A DNA stretch of 64,000 nt from Chimonanthus salicifolius. Lineage: Eukaryota > Streptophyta > Magnoliopsida > Laurales > Calycanthaceae. The DNA lies in assembly GCA_013350335.1 (NCBI GenBank), contig CM023540.1, positions 50,140,552-50,204,551 of the forward strand. Direction: 5' to 3'. Made by a program: the position numbers and the translations under genes. Of this stretch, positions 21,701 to 30,700 are shown one piece after another. The notes under the pieces are model-generated. The model did not search any database and had not been told where the DNA came from. It saw nothing but the letters and a program-made list of their open reading frames with translations. Positions within the stretch are counted from its first letter, which is position 1; every line of letters starts with the position of its first letter.

Positions 21701-24700
21701 AAAGTGGGAAGAGTGTTTTTTCGTCCTTTAATACACTAAAGAATTCATGTATGCACACACACACACACACAGAAATGATGAGCAGCACCTTGTCCATTTA
21801 CATTTTTTTCTTATTTTTGCTGACTGACTCCTCGTCCATCGCCACTTCTTCCTCTTTCTATTCTCGTCAAATTTTATAGACACGGCGACTAGTTCCAGCA
21901 ACGGTCATGTACCGACTGGTTGAGCACACCGAGGGGTAGCTGAGAAAAAATATTACCGTTCAACAACGCGACCGTTGCACATTAAATGCACTCCCAACGG
22001 TATAATTCTTTCCCAGTCGACAGATCGATGTTGCTGATGGGTTGACAGTCATGGCACCGATGGGTTGACAGTCCATACGAGAGGCTTGGTCCGGGGCAAC
22101 AACATGCTGACAAAGTTTCAAGACAGAAACTAGTCTTACCCAGACCGACCTGTCGCCCTTTACTGAGGAGTCGGTCCTGGTATTCTCGATCGGTCTTGAA
22201 CTACTGATACGTCTGTTTTCTCGAGAGTCCACTTGAATTCTAAGTTCCAGAATTCATAAGACTTCATCGAAGAGTCGTTGACCACGATGGGTCGTTTTGG
22301 CCTTTTACTGAAGGGTCGGTACATACGAAACTCTCGATCAGAGACACATTCCAGAATGACAATTCTAAGATCCAGAACCTTTGTCAATCTGGCAGACCAG
22401 TCTTTGACCACAATGGGTCGATCCTGTCTCCACCGAGGGGTTGGTGAGAACGACTAGTCGAGCTGACAGTGAAGCCAAATACATATTTCCAAGTTGGGTT
22501 TAAATTCACTGTCAAGCTTACTCTCTAGGCTTTTAATGATTTTACTATTTGTTCAACTAAGCCTAGGAATGGTCCTCTTAAGGTGTGGGTACCACCTAAA
22601 GTCATCTATGGCTAAATACATGTTTTGTGATTGCCATAATGATAAGCTTTAATCTGGTGGAGCATGATATTCAATCTTGATCATCTTGAGTCTTCAAGCT
22701 TCTAGCAAGTGTTTCTTCTCGAGTCATGGAATTGACAAACTTAGGGACTCGGCAAGCCGTGGCATTAACATAGGGTTTACGAATTCAAGTTGGATTTGAT
22801 AGAATTGAGTGTCAGATAGCCACGTTTGTATTCTACTCTTCAATTATCATTTTTAAATGATTTCATCTCCTATTCTCATCTTGATTTAATGTTATCTCTG
22901 TTGTTTCAATGAGTTTGACGTATTTCAAAATTTATGTATCTTCAGACCCTATAACACAATTTGTTACTTATTATTTCCACAATAACAACTTTTAATTATA
23001 GTGGCTTCATCTTCCATTTGATTAATTTTTTAGTTATATTTGATTTTTCATTAATCTATTGGCTTCCTTTGTGCTCATGAGATGTTTGATAAAATGTTTA
23101 ACAAACAAATTTCATTATTTCCTTTATATTTTATATTCCCTACAATAATATGACCCATTTGCTATGTCAACCAAATGGGAGCCCACATAAGCAAGAAATA
23201 CATGGTGGGATCCACATCTCATCTCCAATCTCCATGTACATGTTGAACGACTATATATATAGGTAAGTATATCTAGTTAGAACCAATGAAAACCACATAA
23301 CATGCGAAACTCGTTAACATTGGTTCCATACATAACTCTCTTATCTAATTGGTACATACATAACTTTCTGATTGTACATGTGGATGTGTCATAGAAAAAT
23401 ACAGTGCAGGGCTTGAAAGAGACCTTGGAATCTCTACAGTGACACTTCGTTTATAATTTTATTCTATTTTTATATCTATTATTATATACATTACAATTCT
23501 TGTCAACTATGATTTTGTGATATAGACCATTGATCATGATAAAACTTAGAAATTACAAGAAAAATTAAAAAAAGTGAGATTTTATTAAAAAAATTAAAAA
23601 GAAAAAAAAAAGGATATTGAGTTCAAGCATGTTAGGAGAACTACCAATGGAGCAGTAGACTTTCTAGCTAAAACAGGACTCGAAAGATCTGAACCAGATT
23701 ATTATAGTTTCTATATTGGTTGATTTCGTATCTATATTAAGGGTCTTTTCCCAATACAAACCTCTCGTATAAGGAAGCATTTTGATGTTATTTTTTTTAT
23801 TCAATAAACCATTTTCTATTACTATTTGGAAAAAAAAGTTTCTTGGGTACCCAATTTGTGCTTCTTTCTTTTTCCACAAGTAATCAATCAAGTTAATAAA
23901 GTTCCAATGAAAGAAGTTATTACTTAAATCAACCTCAAGCATTCTGAAATCAAAAGTAGTCAATTCAACATTCCATTCAAGAATTGTATCATCGAATGAA
24001 CCATCTTTGTGTCCATGCCCTTAAAGCAAGACAAATTTAAGAAATATTCTCATTTGAAAGAATATTAAGAATGCTATAAGATAGTCAAGAAAGAATATTA
24101 AGAATGCTATAAGATAGTCAAGAAAGAAATACTAGTTAATGCAAATATGAAATGCGAAAATGAAAAAAAAAATAGTTTACCAAGCAAAAGTAACGTGGTC
24201 TAGAATATGGAACACCAAACTGCAGGGGACTTAACATATATTCTTGTGTAACAAAACCAGTTTTGACCAAAATATCCATCATTTGATGATGTGTCTTTGA
24301 TGTCTGCAACATAATAGAAGTAGAAAAAATTATTCTGGCACCCAAGATATTTCCAGAAGTGAATTCATATTTCATATAGTGGAGTAAGTCCACCTTTCAG
24401 CATACAGACCTCAAACCCAACTACATTCTCCACAAACAGCATGAATGGGGGCTGCAAAGTATGTGGGATAAGTTCAAGTATCTTGAGAAATGAGGACGCT
24501 CGAGCATCTTCTAAATCCTTCTGGAGACCTAGAAACAACATAAAATCAAGATATGAAAGATATAAATCATTTTTAGAAATGGAAGTTGCTTTGATCTTGA
24601 TATAAATGGCGTACGGGCATTAAGAACAAACCTTGTCGTGTGTACGGTTGGCATGGAGGAGATAGCAACCATGCATCTGCCCCATATTTGTCTAATTCAG

Positions 24701-27700
24701 CAGCAGTAAGGTTTTGAATGTTTCTCTACACCCACCATAAGGTTCAGTGTTAAAATAATTTTTTGCAGAGTTTAACAAGGAATGAACTTGGATGCTCATC
24801 AATTGGAGATGCAGACACATCACATACAAGATAATGTAGAAGGGTCACATATGACCGCCGATCATCTAGATGATAAAAAATGGGACAGAAGTTTCAAATG
24901 TTTGTCAAGATCTTCAGGAGGAAGATGAGTTGAGATATGGTAGTGAAGAACAACCCCTCATCATATGAATGTTGATGTACATGCCAAAGCAAGAGCTGCA
25001 TCCCAAACAGGACAAGATACTCAAAACAAAATGCACTATAAAGGAACAAGTCTGTGATTTGACCACAAATAGTGGCAACAACAAAAATAGTGTCAAAGAT
25101 TGTTCAACAAGCTTCAATTGCCAACCCAAAACTAAAATAAAACTTATCCATTTACAATCATGTCAATCAAGGGAATCAATGATATAACCATGGTAACCAA
25201 TCAATCAAAGCTACATTCTTGATTGGAAAACACTATAAACATGAAATAGTACGTGACTTTGTAAATATGGATGTTTACCACATGCGACTTTATAGAACAT
25301 GGCAGCATAAATAGTTACTGATGAAGACTAGGATTCGTGTTAAAGCCCACCTAGGTCTTCAACATAAGAAAAAATGAGAGATATAGACTTCAACTCCAAT
25401 CGTGAAAATTAGAGAGAACCCAAACTTGTAGAAAACCCAAAAATTTCAGAAGTTCCTAGGATCTTCTTCTCTTTCCAACTCCAGTTGATGATTCTATTGT
25501 GGGACCCACACGTCACACGTCACATGTCTAGTGATGTGGCCCCCAGTTAATGTCTAGATTCATTATATATTGAAGGTCAACACAAATAGATTGTAATTAG
25601 GATACATTTATTGTATTTCCTCTTTTGTTCCCTAGATTGTCTCTATATTTTCTATTTAAACATTATATCCTCTAAGAGGAATACATCATCAATATATTAA
25701 CAGAGATAATTCTCTGCTTCTACATTCTGTCTGTCCTTTTTCCTTATTTTCATATTCCTTTTCTACATGGTATCAGCCACGGAAGGTCCTTGACCTCCGT
25801 TTTCAATTCCCTTCTTAGAAAAAAATTTCCAGCGACCATCATTGTCACCGGCGAAGGTTCAGTCACCAGAAATCCCTCCTTCCCTGTCGTTTTTGACAGA
25901 GGAATACATCAGTAAGGTTGGATTTTTGTTTCGTGGCTCCGTGGTGTTTTCACAGTTCACGATTGGAAACTCACTGTTTTTGGTTCTTGGTTTGGATCTG
26001 CGTGGATCTAGCTCTGCTGCCCCTTGGATCTCTACCATTGGAGTCGCCCCTGGCCCACCTTACATCGCATAAGGTTGACCTACTGTTTCCATCCAAGGTG
26101 GGGCCCCCTCATTTGTTCTTCTTCTCGCTGCTGTTTTCGCCTGGAAAAGCTTTTGATTGGGGATTTCTCCTTCGATCTACTACAATCTGCTGAAACCACT
26201 CACGGATCTTTCCCTTCTGGTTTCGTCCTTGCCTTAGGCCCCCATCGAACTGGTACGTCCCACCTTTTATCTCAGGTGGGCCCCTTTATTTGTTGTTCTA
26301 CAGATCTGCCTCTTGGGACGTCTGCAGCCTCTCTCTTTTGGTTTATTCCTTCGATCTGGTTGCCGATCGAACCAACACAAACTGATTCCACTCCATCATA
26401 GTCGCCTCTTCAGCAGGATTCAATCACACTCGTGGTCCCTTCTTTCATAACTGGTGGACCCCTCTGTCTGCTGTTTTCTCTTCATATTTGTTGTCTGGGC
26501 CGACTTTCTTCCTCATCTGGGAGCTTTTTTGGGTGCATCTGGTTGGCTATTACTCTTTTTTGAATGGTCTCGTTCCGCCACAATGTTTTTAACTGCAAAG
26601 CAACTCTATTACTATCTTGATGGTACTACTCCCCAACCGGCTAAGACAGATCCAACATTCCCCACCTGGACTGCAAATAACTCTCTGGTCCAGGCTTGGC
26701 TTCTTCATTCTATGGAAGCCCATGTGTGGCATCTCGTCTATACTCTTCCCACCGCCAAAGTTGTATGGGACACTGTAAAGACTTTGTATTCTGATGGTGA
26801 CAATTTTGCTCGAATATATGAATTATCTCATACTGCTGCTACTCTCCGTCCAGGGGGAGTTATCTCTCATCCAGTACTATTCAACTCTGTAATCCAGTTG
26901 GTTGAAGCATGATCAACTTCAATCCCTTGTTTTTAAGGATCCGACAGATACTCTGACGTTCCACAAGTATGTTGAATAACAACGAATCTTTGCTTTTTAG
27001 CTGGACTTAACCCTGAATTTGAGCCCACCAGGGCCTAGATTCTTGGGCAACGACCTCTCCCATCTCTCGATGAGGTTTACTCCTCCTTACTTTGAGAAGA
27101 TCGCCGTCGTTTTGTCATGGCTACACTGCCAGTTGAGCAATCTGCACTTGTCACCACCCATTCTTCTATGCCGTCTCTGGCTCATGGGCACCCTGCTTCC
27201 CATGCAAGGATTTCCCATCTGATCCTCGACAGGGCACCAAAGGTCCACGGAAGAAGGGCCATCGGTTCTGCACCTGCTGCAAGATGACGAACCACAACAT
27301 TAATTCATGCTAAAAGCTTCATGGACGCCCTAAGCAAGCCCATCTCTCCGTTGGTGCTCCTTCCTTTGATGTGGTTAATGATAGTGCTCCTGTGACTCGT
27401 CAGGATCTTAACTTCATACTGCAACGCTTTGAGCGCCTTCAGTCGTCTGAGGTATCCAATGTTATTTCTTCTTCAGGTAATGAATTCTCTGCCCATCATG
27501 CCTCTCCTACTTCCTGGATTGTCAATTCTGGTGCTACCGATCATATGGTTGGTATGTCCACCCTCTTCTCTTCCCTTTCTCCTATTAGTGGTCAGGTCAA
27601 ATTAGTCAATGGCTCCTTCACTAATATTGTTGGGAAATGAATTGTTCCTGTTTCTCATAATTTGGACCTTCACTCTGTTTTGCATGTTTCACATCTATCC

Positions 27701-30700
27701 CGCAATTTGTTATCTGTTAATGCCTTGACTAAACATTTGAATTGCTCAGTCACCTTTTTTCCTTCTCATTTTGTTTTTCAGGATCTGAACACGAAGCAGG
27801 TGTTGGGTGGTGGGCGTGAAGTAGGTGGTCTCTATCTTCTCGATTCTCGCTACAGTAGCTCTGAGGCTTGTTCGACCTCTTCGTCTTCAGATGTGTGGCT
27901 ATGGCATTGTCGTTTAGGACATCCTACCGACTCTATTCTCAAACAGCTTGTGCCTAGTTTATCTTTCACTCATTTTGAATGTGAACATTGCCAATATGGC
28001 AAACATGTTAGACTACTAATAGGGTAACCCTAAATGCCTAAATTGGTTCCCTAAAAGTTAAAACAGATGAAAATAATGCACCTAAAACTAATATGGGCTG
28101 AAATTAAAATTAGAATTAACAAATTAACAATGAAATAATATGATAAGCTGCAAATAATAAAGAAATCCATAAACTAAATGTAACTAATTCATTAATAATC
28201 CAAACACTTAAATGGGTAATGGGTGTGGTTAACTTGGGCACACATGGGAGTAACTTAAAGAGTTTTTAGACACGTGAGAAACTTAAGGGAGTTAGGGCAA
28301 CCATACAAAAAACATGAAGAGAGCACAAGGGATTTATGGCAATAAGGAATGGGATGCAAGGGGTAGCGGAAGTCCCAGACAATGAAGATTTTGATGGTTG
28401 CGGCAACACTGTAGGGGGGCTGAATGGGTTGCAACAGCAACAGGGGCTTGGGGAAGGGTCTGCGACTGCAGTAGGATGGACTATTGTTGATGGCAGAAAA
28501 GGAAAAGGGGCCTATGGAAGGTTTGGCTGCAAGAAAACGAAAATAGGGAGAGTGGAAGAGAGAAGAAAAAGAAAAAGAAGATAGAGAAGTACCTGAATCA
28601 GAAGTAGGGCATCTCACCAAGCCTCACGCTCTTTGGAATCACTTCAACAATCAATCGCACCTTATAAAGGTATCTTTCAAAAAATCTCAATCTTTATTCA
28701 TCAAAATCGTCTTTGCCTTATGGAGGCTACACCTTATATAAGCTTCTCCTTACTAAAAATAAATTCTTGCTAATTACTAAAAAAAAACCTATCTAAAAAT
28801 AAAAATAAAAAATGAAAATAGCCAAAATACGAAAATGGAAAGTAAGGTAAATGGAAGGTTCGGATCTGGAGAATGCACCACATCACTTTTTCACTTGTCG
28901 CCAAGATTAACTCCGTGTGCATTTTGTTATCTCTTGCCACCACTCATGCTTGGCTCTTGCACCAGTTAGATGTGAAGAATGTTTTTCTTCATGGTGATCT
29001 TCAGGCAGAAGTTTATATGCTTCCTCCTCCGGGATTTGTCAAACAGGTGGAGTCTCAGTCTGTCTGCAGATTAAAGAAGGCTCTCTATGGTCTTAAGCAG
29101 TCTCCCTGTGCCTGGTTTGAGAAGTTTAGCAGTGCCTTATTACCTTATGGTTTTACCCAATGTCAATCAGATCACTCAGTCTTCATTTACTGTCTCCACT
29201 CTGTTGTGATGATTTTGGTAGTCTATGTTGATGATATTGTACTCACCGGTAACAATGATGAAGCCATTTCTTCATTCAAACAGTATCTTCAACAGACTTT
29301 TGATATTAAGGATTTGGGGCCTCTCCGGTACGTTCTTGGAATTGAAGTTAGTAGGTCCAGTCGTGGCCTTTATCTCTCTCAGCGAAAGTATGCCCTGAAT
29401 CTTCTACAAGAAGCTGGCTATTCTGGTTGCAAATCTGCAGATACTCCGCTGGATGTGAACACCAAGTTATTTGCCTCTGATGGCACTCTCCTTGACACAC
29501 CAAGTTTTTATCAAAAACTAGTTGGCAAAGTCATATATCTGACCATCACAAGACCAGATTTATCATATGTTGTTGATGTCGTCAGTCAGTTCATGCACGA
29601 ACCACGGGACACTCACCTTCATGCCATGTTTAGAATCCTACGATATATTAAGGCTCATCCCGGCCGTGATTTGTTCTATGCACATCAACTTACTTGTCCG
29701 GTTTGTAGTCATTCAGATGTTGATTAGGCCAGTTCTCCAGATGATCACCGCTCTACTTCTAGTTATTGTTTTTTCTTGGGCTCCCATTTAATTGCCTGGA
29801 AAAGCAAGAAGCAGTCCGTTGTTGCTCGTTCTAGTGCTGAGGCTGAATATCAGGACCATGGCAATACTGCTTCTGAATTGCTGTGGTTTCACCAATTTCT
29901 TAATGAAATGGGGTTTGCTCTTGTTGATCCACTCATCATATTCTGTGACAATCAGGCGGCCATCCATATTGCCTCCAACCCAGTCTTTCATGAGCGGACT
30001 AAGCACATTGAGGTTGATTGCCACTTTCTTCGTCAGCATATTTCAGAAGGGCAAATTTTCACTCCTTATCTGCAATCTATGGATTAGCTAGCCGATATCT
30101 TCACTAAGTCAGTTCCTCGAACTCAACTCGATTCTGTCGTTAGCAAGCTGGGTCTACTCGACATCTTCGAACCAGCTTGAGGGGGAGTGTTGTGGGACCC
30201 ACACATCACACGTCTAGGATGTGGCCCCAGTTAATGTCTAAATTCATAGTAAATTGAAGGTCAACACTAAATAGATTGTAATTAGGATACACTTATTGTA
30301 TTTCCTCTTTTGTTCCTTAGATTGTCTCTATATTTTCTATTTAAGCACTGTATCCTCTAAGAGGAATACATCATCAATATATTGACAGAGATAATTCTCT
30401 GCTTCTACATTATGTCTCTGTCCTTTTTCCTTATTTTCATATTCCTTTTCTACAGATTCACCCCAAGTACTTGAGGAAACGAAATTTAAAATTGGAAAAA
30501 AAAAAAAAAAAAACAAAACCCCAATTTCTCGCCAGAAAAAGGAATAAGGCACAAAACCTAGGTGAGGTTTGAGCTTTGAATTTTCCTCCTTTGAGAGTGA
30601 AATTCACAGTTCTCTAATCAATTCCAGGTCTCCATATTCAATTGGGCTGCTTTGAGATTAGTTTATTGGTGATGAATTTTGATTTCCCTTTCTCTCTAAC

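Larger units (their letters stand above)
20927..24180 (-). other. DNMT2 intron 5 (3.25 kb)
   Basis: GTAAAC...TGCAG. It contains a (CA)n microsatellite, a truncated inverted LTR fragment (about 21860-22770), a LINE 3' tail (23612-23838) and a perfect 33-bp duplication. The sections 20927-21746 and 22771-23600 show nothing else I recognise. Confidence 0.85.
25495..30454 (+). mobile_element. Ty1/copia element with both LTRs, decayed, in DNMT2 intron 2
   Basis: Two near-identical LTRs, a primer-binding site, gag, protease, GAG-pre-integrase, RT and RNase H in copia order, a polypurine tract, and a 5-bp duplication GATTC on both sides (25490-25494 and 30455-30459). The integrase and N-terminal RT are missing and replaced by about 0.87 kb of unrelated DNA. 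Gag, protease and RNase H carry stops. It lies antisense to DNMT2. Confidence 0.92.

Noticed and set aside
24136..24393. Single-frame reading across DNMT2 exon 5 and its introns as one 85-aa protein
   Set aside because: Only the middle 41 codons match DNMT2; both ends are intron sequence bounded by good AG and GT sites.
28336..28584. 82-codon Gly/Gln-rich frame ending in Arg/Lys
   Set aside because: No recognisable domain; it lies in the foreign block within a dead copia element.
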